Shown here in pieces: positions 1 to 10,905 of a DNA stretch of 64,000 bases. The position numbers and the translations under genes are program-made. Each line of letters opens with the position of its first letter. The first letter of the stretch is position 1. The stretch is taken from NCBI RefSeq assembly GCF_021462225.1, contig NC_061818.1:21339978-21403977 (forward strand). Direction: 5' to 3'. The notes beneath the pieces were generated by a model. The model ran no database searches. It had not been told where the DNA came from and saw nothing but the letters and a program-made list of their open reading frames with translations. Source of the stretch: Girardinichthys multiradiatus. Its lineage: Eukaryota; Chordata; Actinopteri; Cyprinodontiformes; Goodeidae.

Positions 1-539
1 GTAGCAAATTCAGTTTTTTTCAGTTTGAAAGGAAAAATAATCTACAGTTAAATAGGCAGGTTTACAAGCTACCCCACCATGAAATGTGTTTAGGAGGTGG
101 TTGCAACAACAAAAACACTTCAAGATTTTTAATTGGGAGTGACCAAACTGAGCAGGATTATAAATACTAGGTTTGGACTTGCAGAAGAGTGATTGTTGAT
201 ATACTGGACAAAGGAGGTTGATATGGAGCTGCCGAAGGAAGTAAAGGAGGACCAAATTGACACTTAAAGGACACAGTGAAAGAGGATGTGCAAAGGCCAG
301 ACGATCTGAAAATCTCTAGTATACAGAAACACATATCTAAACATATCCGTGGCCCTCTTTGGCAAAGTTGTCTTCTTAGGAAGCTCAACACTCCTTTACC
401 TTCACCTTGCTTCTCCAGATGCCTTTAGTGTAGCCAAATTTAAGCCTTTTGTTTTATACCTGGTTGTATTTTGATGAAAATAACCTAATAAATAAACAGG
501 CTGAATGCAGTTCTATGTGCTGAAAGCTTCATACTAGCA

Positions 540-543
<4 letters not shown>
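1..543. other. Unassigned non-coding DNA
   Basis: Moderately AT-rich sequence with no recognisable gene, transposon or RNA. Short open frames here have no known motifs. Confidence 0.5.

Positions 544-601
<58 letters not shown>
544..601. repeat. (GT)n microsatellite
   Basis: An uninterrupted TG/GT dinucleotide array of 58 bp. Pure arrays like this are usually length-polymorphic. Confidence 0.98.
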
Positions 602-602
<1 letters not shown>

Positions 603-2699
603 CTTGTGAACCGAGATTAGATGTGCTTTCAAATGCTTCGTGTTTAACCCCTGTCCTTCTCTATTGATGGCAGCGCTGTAGGCAAAATCACGCCTAGCTC
701 AGATTCGCATTGATCAAAACAAATGCATCCCGTGGAGGATAAGCGCACCAAAATGATTCATGCACATGAGCTCGAGCACGTTCTGCATCTATACGCATTG
801 CTGGGCTCCGTTAGTTTGTTGTTATTGAGCTCCATGCTGCACAATACTCTTCAGAGCATTAACTTTAAATTAGACTAATGTGATTTGATGCTTTAAGGGC
901 TGACTGCATCAAGAGAAGAAAGTGGAGGAGGCCCATGACAAGGCAGACATTCACACAGGCCACAACACTTTTTTTTCTCCTCAAGGAAATTGGTTAGCCT
1001 GATTGGTTTTAGAGTAGCATCAATGAGAAAGTAGAGTCTCTGTTTTTGAGTCAACATTGCAATTCATCTCGATGTGTGAGTAATAAAAGAGGGGCACTTT
1101 ACAGCAGCTAAAATTAGGAATATCCTCCTCACTTGCTATAATTACAAAATACATGGATACATTTCCATCAGTCTAACAGAGATTCATGTTGCTCTGTGTT
1201 TGTGTCTGTGGCGACAGAGGCAAACCTTTTCCAGTCTGCTGTCAAGGTCAGACTGAGGCACATCCTTTTGCGTCAAGAGTGCCGGAGGAGCAATTAAACA
1301 CTGAATCTATCGCCCTTGAACAGCGCAAGTTGGTTCACGAGGTTGTGAGTAGAACTCTCTCCGTCACGTGCATGAGTGCCAGAAGCATTCACGAGTCATT
1401 GCCTCAATTGCATGCAACTGCCATTTATAGGGGGTTGCTCCAGTGACTTAGCGTGGGATATTCAAGATGTATGCTCTCTTTGCTTGAAGAAGGAAACTGA
1501 AACAACAAATGAGAGAGGTGGTGAGGTTAATCATTGATGCACCATTCACCCGTCATCTGCCACTCAGGACGCAGAAGAGACCGGGGAAGACTATGGGAGA
1601 CATGCAAGGTGCTACATAAAAAAATCCCTCCTTGATTGATTTAATCTATTGTTAGTGTAATGTATAACCCATGCTTCTCTGTTAATGTGTATATATTTAG
1701 AACCCCCAGAGTCTTGGGGTGTCAAGACAAAAATACTTACTTAAAATACATTTTTAAACTACGTTGGGACATAACTTTGCACAGGCATATGCACAAACCC
1801 TTAGCCTCTCTCCCCATCTGCAGCAGCTGAACTGATGACTGTCAAAACCATGAGCTTCTGCTGGAAGTTTACATCATTTGTAACATGCTAAGTTTGCCGT
1901 TAAAGAGATTTTGTGACCCTCTCTAGTCAAATGAATTTTTCAATGATTTCATTGATTATTGTTTATTGATTCATATATTTATCAAGTTGTGGCAATTTTG
2001 GCACTCAACAGAAGACGAATGGGAGGAGAGTCTCACTCCCTCCCCTCCTCTCCTCTTTGCTCCCTCTCCATTCCTTCTTATTTTCATTCATGGCACAATC
2101 AGTGACACGCACATATCTCCCTCATGCAGTGCCCGGCTCAGTCCCCATACATCAAAAGACAGACGCACAATTTTTGACACAGAAACAAACACACTCTCTA
2201 TCCTGTTTTTTTTTCTTTTTGTTATCTAATTTTATCCTAAACGCTGAAAAAAACACTGCCAGTTCTCACTCATCTTTTTCCTATCACCATCTCTCACAGT
2301 GGGATTATGGTCATCTCTTAATATATATGAGTAAACAGATTTGAGCAAGTTCCTTTTTTCCACCCATAGACAAACACGTTCAAGTTAACATACAGCCACA
2401 AAAACAGCGAACAGAACCAAAATAGGCATGCAGCCTCCTCGTCACACCCACACACAAACACAGCAGGAAGAGGAGGATGAGGGAGAAAAACCGGAGATGG
2501 AGAAGGCTTTGAAGCAGCCACCCCCCTCCAAACAGCACATCAGCAATCTCTCCATCTCTCTCCAGCCCTGACACACACACCCGCACACACACTCAGGCAG
2601 GACGATTGCAATCACTCCACACACATCCTCCCATCTGCTCTCTCCCACTTTTGCAATCGGTGGCTGCTAGACTTCCCAGCAGAGGCTGCAAGACTAGGC
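602..2699. other. Unassigned non-coding DNA, partly pyrimidine-rich
   Basis: No gene recognised. From 602 to about 1080 the sequence is of balanced, complex composition, as expected for single-copy or constrained non-coding DNA, but conservation cannot be judged from one sequence. From about 2030 to 2700 it is rich in C and T runs and CA repeats. The overlapping open frames at 1966-2650 are artefacts of that bias. Confidence 0.45.
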
Positions 2700-3209
2700 A
2701 CCCTAACACCTCCCTCTCTTCACCTCCCCTGACCTCCAACCTACACACACACACTCACACACACGTTTAGAGCTAATTCCATTATATATTCCTGACTGGA
2801 AGGAAGAGGGGCTGTCTTCTAATTGCTTCTTATCCCCTGAGTCCCCCTCACTGTTTCCTCCTTTCCCTTCTCCCTCTCTCTCCTCCTTCTTCCCTCCTTT
2901 CAGCCCGCCCCTCACCCTATGTGCACTCAACATGGCAGCAGACAAGCAGAGGAGGGAGGCAAGCTAGAGAGCAAGATAGAAAGAGAGAGAGGTGGAGCGA
3001 GAGAGAGGCAGGCAGCCTGCTGCTGTCAGGGAATATTGGTGCCATTTTCAGCATCGCAAGGTGAAAGGATTGAGCCTTGCCGCTGTACGCTTGGCTCGGC
3101 TCGCCTCGCCTCTGCTTGGCTCACCTCTGCTCAGACCAGCTGAACAAGCGGGGGATAGGAGGAAAATCTTCAAAAAGGAGGAGAGAACGGCTTACCCCCC
3201 CTAACACAG
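2700..3209 (+). other. Candidate non-coding first exon or promoter-proximal block
   Basis: The block moves from a pyrimidine-rich tract through a GA-rich stretch (about 2945-3015) to a GC-richer part with repeated GGCTCGGCTCGCCTCG-like words (about 3090-3140). It ends in CTAACACAG followed by GTACTG, a plausible splice donor at 3209/3210. This is the texture of many fish 5' untranslated exons. The short open frames in it overlap one another and have no recognisable domain, so any role would be untranslated leader. It may equally be ordinary intergenic sequence. No TATA box or transcript evidence is visible. Confidence 0.2.
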
Positions 3210-3424
3210 GTACTGAGCTTTCACCTGTCATTTGTTTTCAAATGTTGTGGGAAGGGCAAAGTGTTGCAGATGGAAGTGAGGGCAGTGAATGCAAAAAGGG
3301 GCCGTGTGTCTGTCTTACTGTCTGTCTGTGTGTTCATCTGCAAGCCTAATAGAGGACAGCAGGCTCTCTTGTGGGACTGCATTCTATTTTCATTTTGCTG
3401 GGGCAGAGCATTTTCCTCCCACAT

Positions 3425-3426
<2 letters not shown>

Positions 3427-3462
<36 letters not shown>
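3427..3462. repeat. (AC)n microsatellite
   Basis: A pure AC array of 36 bp. The His/Thr and Cys/Val open frames that cross it are translations of the repeat. Confidence 0.97.
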
Positions 3463-3464
<2 letters not shown>

Positions 3465-4379
3465 AAAAACATACACTCCCCGACACCTGCCTCGACCTTG
3501 TTTTCCTCCAGCATCTGTTCAAACAACCAGCATGGAAAAGCAGCTCTATAAACACATGAATGTGGGAAGGATGATAGCTTTCGAGCCTCCACTCTTCCCT
3601 TGCAGCAATCAGCTTCTCAAGCCTGTGAATGTGTTATGTAGTCTCATAACACGGCACTGTAAGTCAGAGCAGGGATGTGTCATAGCATGCTGTTTACTCT
3701 GACCATTGCATAAGCAAGGATCTGACATACACCCACATGCATGTGCATCCTGCCTAACAAGGGATGAATATGTTTGTTTATGGGATGGAAATCCATATCC
3801 AGCATTTTTCCTGCTTGCATTTGAGGATTGTCTGTGGCTTGCATGCTACTTTTAGTACAGAATGGTTTTATATATTCTGGCCCTTCACATATGATTTGAC
3901 TCATACATTTTTTTTGCAAAAGCTCACTTCGGATGATGCTTTTATTACTAGCATGTCATTAAAAATCTACACTGACACTGCAGTGTCATTACTGACTGAA
4001 ACTGATGCTACCCCACGTCCTGAATGACCGTGAGGAGATTGGAAAAGAGAGGATGCAGGAGGGGAAGAGACAGATAGAAAGGAAGAGGTGTGACAGAGAG
4101 GGAGAGTAAATAAAGCAAATAAAGCTGGGAGGTAGGTGGAGAACATGTGAGAGCGTGTGGGTGCGCAGCGCAACAGGGAGGAGGGGAGGGTGACGGCCGA
4201 GATAACGCAGAGAGAGGATGCAGAGAAAAGTGTCTGGGAGAGAAAACGGGGTGATCTAGTGATCTTTTTGTGTATGCGTGTGTGTGTGTCCTGGAAAGAT
4301 GGTAACATTGTGTGCATAAGAGGAGGAGTTAGGGAATGACAGAAGAGAAGGGGTGGGGAAATGAGGAGAAAGGTGGATG
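3463..4379. other. Unassigned DNA with a purine-rich stretch
   Basis: No gene recognised. From about 4028 to 4380 the plus strand is dominated by G and A (GAGAGG, GGAGG words). This accounts for the 168-residue Ser/Leu/Pro-rich frame on the opposite strand, which I regard as spurious. Confidence 0.5.
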
Positions 4380-4502
4380 TACAGATGCATCTCAATAAAT
4401 TATTATATATATTTGTCTTACAATTAATAAAAACATCAGATTCTGAGTAAATTTGAGTACTGCATAAGAGCAATATAAAATGAATTTTAATACTGAAATG
4501 TT

Positions 4503-4772
4503 ATGTCATGGTCTGCACAATCATGGCGAACACTGCTGACAGTAACTGTCCAACAGGCAGTCACTGACACCCTCCACAAGGAAGGTAGGACACAAAAGGT
4601 CATTGCTAACGAAGCTTACTCCTCCCAAAGTACTGTATATGGTATTAATAAGAAGCTTAGTGAAGGGAAAAACTGTGGTTTACAAATCACAAAGAAACAT
4701 TTAGAAATCGAGATCCCAGAGGTTGGAGGAAGGGTAAGGAGGTACAGGAACCAAAGTTGGAGCTGTCAGTGA
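4503..4772 (+). pseudogene. Tc1 transposase fragment, N-terminal DNA-binding part
   Basis: The translation has the Tc1 first helix-turn-helix pattern (VTDTLHKEGRTQKVIANEA, then SSQSTVYGINKKLSEGKNCG), matching in order the N-terminus of the intact transposase at 26961-27965. After roughly residue 55 it loses similarity and stops. The second DNA-binding subdomain and the first catalytic aspartate region are absent, so it cannot encode an active enzyme. Confidence 0.8.
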
Positions 4773-4858
4773 TGATAAAAGGGAGCCATACCACCGGATG
4801 GTGATGAAATTTTAAAGCACTTTATGTCTTTTTCTGCTTAAAATTTTATGTCGATCCT

Positions 4859-5191
4859 GATTTCCAGCATGACTTGGCACCTGCTCACACTGCCAAAACT
4901 ACATATAACTGGTTTAATGACCATGGTATAACTATGCTTGATGAGCCAGCAAACTCCCCTGACATAAACCTCATACAGAATCTCATTGTCAAGAGGAAGA
5001 TGAAAGACAGCAGATGGAACAATGCAGATGAGCTAAAAGGGAGTAAATACAGCAAGCTGGGCTTCCTAATACCTCAGCAGAGCCACAGGCGTATAGCCTT
5101 AAATGCCTGTATTGATGCAGAAATTAATTCAAGAGGAGTATCAAGTATTGAGTGCAAATGCTGTTCGTTGCAGGAACATACTTTTCAGTAG
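4859..5191 (+). pseudogene. Tc1 transposase fragment, C-terminal catalytic part
   Basis: The frame reads DFQHDLAPAHTAKTT and continues through PANSPDINLIQNL, the second half of the DD34E catalytic core. The second aspartate (codon 4871-4873) is kept. The position of the catalytic glutamate, normally NPIENLW, reads NLIQNL, so Glu is replaced by Gln. The tail (QQSHRRIALNACIDAEI) is a degraded version of QQCHRLIASMPRRIEAV. With the preceding piece it forms one dead transposase gene. Confidence 0.85.
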
Positions 5192-5395
5192 AGCGACATT
5201 CTGTAATAAAAATCCTATTTTTCAAATTTTCAGAGAAATTAAATGTATAGTTTAAATAAGCTGTAAGTCATAATCACCCAAATTACCTGAAAAAACATAT
5301 ATATCTATAGAGCATATGAGTTTCATTTGCTGAATTGTATTACTGGGATAAATTAACTTTTCAACAGTATTCTGATTGACCGAGATTCACCTGTA

Positions 5396-6739
5396 TGAAT
5401 GAAACTCAGCACTGTATGCTTTTTTGTGAAATAAAGCGCGATAGCAACAATAAATATCCCTGTTTTTCAGGTGTTTTACGTGCTTCCGATGGTGGGGGGA
5501 GTGTGTTTCTTAGAGATACGTGGAGCAATATTTGTGGCTTCAAAAGACACAGATAAGACAGGGCACAAGATACACAATCACTGATACAGATCATATTAAC
5601 AAAAGGCAGAGAAGCGCCCGACTTCATCTTCCTCCTGTGTGATGCAACACAATGAAAGGAAGCCGATCATCACTGAGATCGGGAGGAGAGTTGGAAAAGC
5701 AGAGAGCGGGTGTCTGTCTGTGTCTCAGGTGGTCAGTAAAGGTCATGCTGAAATTGGAAACATGCTGCTGGGGTGAAATGAAAAGCAAAGTCTGCCCTCT
5801 GTGCTTCTCTCCACTTCAGTCTATCCTCTTTCCCGCTCCTCTGTTTTGGATCAAAACAAATATATAAGGAGGTAGAAACTGTTTCATTTCTTTAAGACCC
5901 CAACACCAAGTGGTGGTCTCTCCTACTTACCCATAATCTCCCTGTCTTTCTATTTATCTGCACCAATATTTATGACTGCTTGCTCTGTTGCTTTTGCATT
6001 CATTTTAACCTAGTTTCTAAGGTGTCTGTGTGTTTCCAAGCAACACACTATAAACCCCCAAGTGGCCATGTAATTGCCCAGAAGGCTTATGGTCAATTTT
6101 TTGGGCTTGTTATTAGGCAAACAGGGAGACGGAGGGGGCAAAAAAATGTTTGTTCCTCATTAGACAAAAGTGCCACAAACAAAAACATGGCTTCAGGGAG
6201 CAATGAATCCATGTATGACTCACAGCATTTCATTTTATTCATGGATGCTGACAATTTGTGTTTCCTTTTATAAATGGGTTCCCTTAAATCATCGCTCTTT
6301 AGGTGGTTGGAAATGATCTCCACTGATTTTGTCATGAAAGTGAAACTGAGCTGCTCCCTTTCAGTTTAGCAGTGCAAAGGAGATGTGTGAACTTTCTGAT
6401 CAATGCTGGGGGTGAAAAACACTGTGTGCAAACTTCGCCCAGAGACCAGCAGCCTCAATTTATTAAACTTTGTGAAGCATTTGCTGCGCAGCAAAACCTG
6501 GTAAATGACCCTATTTGATAATCCAGGCTTCTGCATGATGCAGTGGGTTTGTGCTTTGAATTTCTGTCCAGAGAGCAGCACAAAAAAGCCTCATAGTTTC
6601 CACAAACAGAAGAAAGGTGATATGAAATAAATCAATATGAAGCAGCGATAGCTACAAAGCAGCAATTTGTCATGATGCACAGCGTTGTTTTTCATTCACA
6701 TTTTGTCACTTTTCTATAAAAAAAACAAAAAAGCGTATA
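5396..6739. other. Unassigned non-coding DNA
   Basis: No gene or repeat family recognised. It contains a small imperfect fold-back near 5890 and AT-rich stretches. Confidence 0.5.
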
Positions 6740-7685
6740 TTTGTGAAGTGGAACGGCAACTATAGATCTAAAAAGTGTGGCGTGCATTTCTAGTCAGCCT
6801 CTCCTCTTGTTCTGACACCCCTAAATAAAATCCAATTTTGCCAATTGCCTGCAGAAGTTACATGCTAGTAAATAGAGTCCACTTGTGCGTAATCTAATAT
6901 CTGGATGAATATAGTGGTTCTGTGAAGGCCTTAGAGTTTTGTTAGAGAAGATTACGGGCCTTACAGCATCATGAGCAAGGAACACAGACAACAAGTCAGG
7001 GTTAAAGTTGTGGAGATTTTTAAAGAAGGGAAACAACCAAGACACCAATAGTAACCCTAGAGAAGCTGTAAATACCCACTGCTCAGGTGGGAAAAACAAT
7101 TGTTCCCCCGGCTTCTCAAACTTGGCTTTATGGAGGAGTGGCAAGAGGACAAAGTTTACTTTGCAGTTTGCCACAGGCGATGCATGGGACACAGACAGCA
7201 TGTGCTCTAGTAAAATATTGCTTCACTTCACCCAAAACAAATCATCCCAAAGTGAAACATGGTGTGGCAGCATCATGCTGTGGGGATGCTTTTCTTCAGC
7301 AGAGATAGAGAGTTTTCATGAGAAAAAGGTTGTAGGTACATTTGACTGAATTAAAACCTGACCAATTTAAAGATGGGGTGAGCGGATATAAACAGTTGCT
7401 ATTTTATGTAATCTGGAATGAAAGTTAGCTGGTAAGTGTAGATCATTTTAGGAAATACTGAATGTTGTCCACTCTGAGTTGCCGTGATTTATACAAATGA
7501 TATTTTTATAATTGTCATGTTATACACGGTACAAAGGCACACCACACTTTTCTGAGTTTGCCCAAAAATTTGAAAACTATATCATTATTTCCACTTCATA
7601 GTCATATATAACTAACTATTGGTCTAGTACAAAAAAATCTCAGTAAAATACAATAAAATTTCTTTTTGTAATGTTAGTTTTACAA
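6740..7685 (+). mobile_element. Tc1-like transposon fossil
   Basis: Recognisable pieces occur in order. The left flank has GTGTGGCGTGCATTTCTAG at about 6776 and ACCCCTAAATAAAATCC at about 6818. A leader follows with a degraded start of transposase (TCAGGGTTAAAGTTGTGGAG at about 6996). A catalytic-domain piece reads GSIMLWGCFSSA (about 7268-7303). The right flank reads CAGTAAAATACAATAAAATT at about 7641. Frameshifts and large deletions separate the pieces and no second or third catalytic residue remains. The outer ends are estimates. This lineage differs from the elements at 26.6 and 57.0 kb. Confidence 0.75.
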
Positions 7686-8990
7686 GGCACTGGGGCTTCG
7701 ATAATCACAGCTTATGTGTTTATGACAAACAATGGAGCACTTGAAAGTGTGTTTTTGTCACTTTATTGTGAATTACAAGCAAAAGTGTAAACACATGGTG
7801 TTGGCAACATGATGTCGCACCCGAACCCAAACACAAGGACAAACCGAAAGAGATCCTAGTCTCTCGTCATCTCCAGCACTTATCCTCCATCTTTTTGGGC
7901 ATCCTGAGGACACACAGTTTATATCCAGGACCTCAGATCGGATGCAGCATGACAGGGCAGGTACAGGCTGTTCCAGTGAAAAGAATACAAATGTCGCTGC
8001 TAACCTAGATCTGATTACACACAGTTGCTGCTTCGCACACATACACGGCTGTGTTTGTGTGTGCATCTGGCCCACACTTGGGCCTTAATGCAGTTTGCAG
8101 GTAATATGTTTTTATTGGACTATCCCAGGCAGTGTCAGCGCAGTGTGTTTGTTGAGTGATGGCCGATGTGCTCCCCTCTGCAAGAGGGGAGGAAGGGGGA
8201 GAGGAAGAGCAAGAGGTTACTGCAGGGGAGAGAAGGAGGCAGAGGAGGAGGAGGGGAGAGGAAAGGCTCATCTGTATGCTGGTTACTGTGAGCTGCTTGT
8301 TTGATCTCGAGGGAGTACTTAGTGCTGGATGGTGGGATGCTGCAGAGTACGGAAGACAAAAATAAGCTTCCAGCATCAGTGTGTATGGGCCTGTGTGTGT
8401 GTGTGCAATTAGGTGTGAGGTGTTGGGTGCAGCACTTTTCTCATTAAAAGCATCTGGCTGGTGTCCAGCTCTGTGTAGTTCATCAACTGTCCTTCATGTC
8501 CCTCAGCGTCTTCCTCCTCTTTCCTCTCCTCTGAGACCATTTCTCCCTCTTCATCATCTCATCCCAAACTCACGGCAATAAAGCAACGCTTTACACCACC
8601 GCTGCTGCTGATAGACACAATTAAGTGGAGGCTGGGGGGAGGAGGGGTGTTGAGGGGTTGGTGGTGGGCCATCTCTCATCGCTGATGAGTATTTGATCAC
8701 ATGTCTCATTAGAGGGGAATAAATAGTGCTTGTAAAAGATCAGTAATCAACACATTTTGTGTGTATCCATGCTAAAAAGTGGTGGTGCGAGGCCTTAAAG
8801 GCGCCTCACATGACTGTGGGCAGTGCATTTTGCAAAACAATGTTTCTATGAGAATGACGGTTCGTTAGCAGAACACAGGATTTCTAAATTGCACATTTTT
8901 CGAATGGAAAAGTCATATATATCACACACCTCTCGTGAAAAACAACACATACAGGTGTGTGTTAATGGCTCAATGCTGTGCGTGTGTGGG
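7686..8990. other. Unassigned non-coding DNA
   Basis: No gene recognised. About 8180-8270 is purine-rich and creates overlapping Arg/Glu-rich and Ser/Pro-rich frames on the two strands that I consider spurious. About 8580-8830 has complex composition with homeobox-like words (ACAATTAAGTGG at 8618) and could be a regulatory region, which cannot be tested here. Confidence 0.4.
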
Positions 8991-9013
8991 GTGTGTGTGT
9001 GTGTGTGTGTGTG
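8991..9013. repeat. Short (GT)n array
   Basis: A pure GT array of 23 bp, preceded by interrupted TGTG words. Confidence 0.95.
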
Positions 9014-9744
9014 CACTCCTGTGAGGAAATGCGTAATCATAGCAAAAATGAGGGGAGATGACGCACCTGAAGGCAGTGACGTCACTCACACCTTCCGTTC
9101 CACTACAGTTTGCAGAATTATATCGACATTTTCTGAAGGTTTTTGGCCAAATTTTGCAAATGTAGGACACATCTAGTTGGCTGTACAGCTGTCAGCACTG
9201 AGCGGGGCTGCAATTATAGTAATCTAGTAATTTTAGAGTGTGTTTCGAGGTACTTAAGTGCAAACTCGTATATGTGTGGGAGTGTGCCGAGAAATGAGAG
9301 TTGCAGCTGGTTAGCTTTCTTAAAGAGAAAACGCAATAAAACAGAGAGCAGGTAATTCAGAGACACAAAAGACATTTAAATGTGAAGATGCACCGATCAG
9401 ATTTTTTTTCCTCGCCTATGCCAATTTTCTTTGAGGTCTGACCTGCTGATTCCAATTTTGACTGCTGCTGATTTTACATAATGCATAAAAGAGAATGCAG
9501 TATATTCAAAATGGGCTGGAGGTTTGTTGATACAGGGAGCAGTTTAAAATTTAAAGAAATGAAGGAATTACAGAATTATTCCCATTTATGTATGAAAACT
9601 TTTTTTTCACACAAACGTTTTAACAAAGTAAATGCTGCAGGTTAATGTGCCTATAGACTGTAGATGGTGGGGTCTCTCAATTTTAATTGATCCAATTGAT
9701 AATTACATCATATATCAGATTATAGGCATATAAACGTTAATGTC

Positions 9745-9745
<1 letters not shown>
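9014..9745. other. Unassigned AT-rich DNA, possibly an old transposon
   Basis: No gene recognised. The words TGCACCGATCAGATTTTTTT at about 9389 and GCCAATTTTC resemble the ends of non-autonomous hAT-type repeats seen in fish. I could not find matching ends or a target duplication, so this remains a guess. Confidence 0.25.
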
Positions 9746-9810
<65 letters not shown>

Positions 9811-9825
9811 CGATTGACTGACTGA
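9746..9825. repeat. (TTGA)n tetranucleotide microsatellite
   Basis: About 65 bp of nearly perfect TTGA units, degrading into CGATTGACTGACTGA at the right edge. The unit equals GATT/ATTG in other phases. Confidence 0.97.
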
Positions 9826-10724
9826 AAATTGGTCAAGTCCAATCTTTTACACATTGATTGGTCCTTTTACCCTTATTTTACCTTACCCTTTTTTATGTTT
9901 TTTGTGTATGGATGTTTTAGTTTTTCAGCTGTTCCTACATGAGGTAAACCTGCAGTTAGACTGGAATGAGTATGTACTAATATACCCCAGTCTTTCTATT
10001 TTTAAGAGGAATGTATAGAGCCATTCCTGTTTTGGAGCTTTCACCTTGTGGCCGTTAGTTGTATTGCACCTTCCCATGGTTTCCTGTCAACAGCTTGACA
10101 GGAAACCACATACATTATGAGGCAGTCATCAGACGTGCAGATTTTCACACGTTTGTTGAAAACAAAAAAAGTCCTCTATAAACATGTGGGTTCACATGGA
10201 GAATGTGTAATGGGACTAGCGTTTGTTTTGGAAGCAGACACTGTCACTTTCTTCTCCCCTGTGTTTTGATCAACTGCAGCACTTTGAAAACTTTTCACAC
10301 ACACACCCCACCACCCGGTTACATAACACAGCAATAAGGATAAGTCAGAGGAAAGATAAAAGGAGCAACGAGGTAAAAACGTTGAAGAACATGACACACT
10401 AAAAAGACACATCCTCTCTCACACATCCATCACCAGATCATTGTAGTCTGGATCAGAGACTGCAAGATGTGAAAAGACAGTTTTTCTTTGTCTCGTCTTT
10501 AGCAGTGATTACTACAATTTTATCATTGCTAAATTTAGGACAACTGTAAATAAAGAAAAATGATGAGATTTGAAGAATGCACAGCATCTGAGCTTTCTTT
10601 GATTTAAAAGTTTAAGAATAGAAGGTCTGTCCAGATGCTGTGAGTGCATTTATCATTTACAAATGCAAATATTTCTGCATGTCTATATGCATAGCATGAA
10701 CACATTGATACATTAAAAAAACAC
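9826..10724. other. Unassigned non-coding DNA with a strong hairpin
   Basis: No gene recognised. The only notable structure is the perfect inverted repeat at 10077-10108, listed separately. Confidence 0.5.
10077..10108. repeat. Perfect 14-bp inverted repeat with 4-nt loop
   Basis: TGGTTTCCTGTCAA (10077-10090) is followed by CAGC and then by its exact reverse complement TTGACAGGAAACCA (10095-10108). No run of T follows, so it is not a bacterial-type terminator. The arms are too short for a microRNA precursor. Confidence 0.95.
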
Positions 10725-10905
10725 TGCTCATCACCCTGAAAATCCCCAAGGTAAAACATTGGTGCTGGCAGCATTATGCTGTGGGGATGCATTTCTTCAA
10801 TCGGGACAGTATAGCCAGTCAAAGTTAAGTTGTGTTTCATCTGTTTTAATGTCCGAGTCAAAGTCCAGACCTTAATCCAACTGAGAAGTACAGATGCACA
10901 CCTAA
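10725..10905 (+). mobile_element. Tc1-like transposase remnant
   Basis: Two short conserved Tc1 nucleotide signatures occur in order. The first is GGCAGCATTATGCTGTGGGG (about 10768), encoding the GSIMLWG motif between the first two catalytic aspartates. The second is GTCAAAGTCCAGACCTTAAT (about 10857), upstream of the catalytic glutamate. The DNA between them is mostly deleted and no frame is open across both. Confidence 0.75.

Larger units (their letters stand above)
4382..5393 (+). mobile_element. Decayed Tc1-like DNA transposon, both ends present
   Basis: The left end begins CAGATGCATCTCAATAAATT and the right end, read in reverse complement, begins CAGGTGAATCTCGGTCAATC, so the termini are recognisably inverted. 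A TA dinucleotide lies on each side (4380-4381 and 5394-5395), the Tc1/mariner target duplication. Inside are two broken pieces of a Tc1 transposase. The element is about 1.0 kb against about 1.6 kb for an intact one, so the middle has been lost. Confidence 0.88.

Noticed and set aside
3967..4473. 168-codon minus-strand frame
   Set aside because: Ser/Leu/Pro-rich because the other strand is purine-rich. It also runs into the end of a Tc1 fossil.
8005..8376. 123-codon minus-strand frame and opposing Arg/Glu-rich frames
   Set aside because: Compositional by-product of a short purine-rich stretch. The two strands cannot both be coding and neither has a signature.
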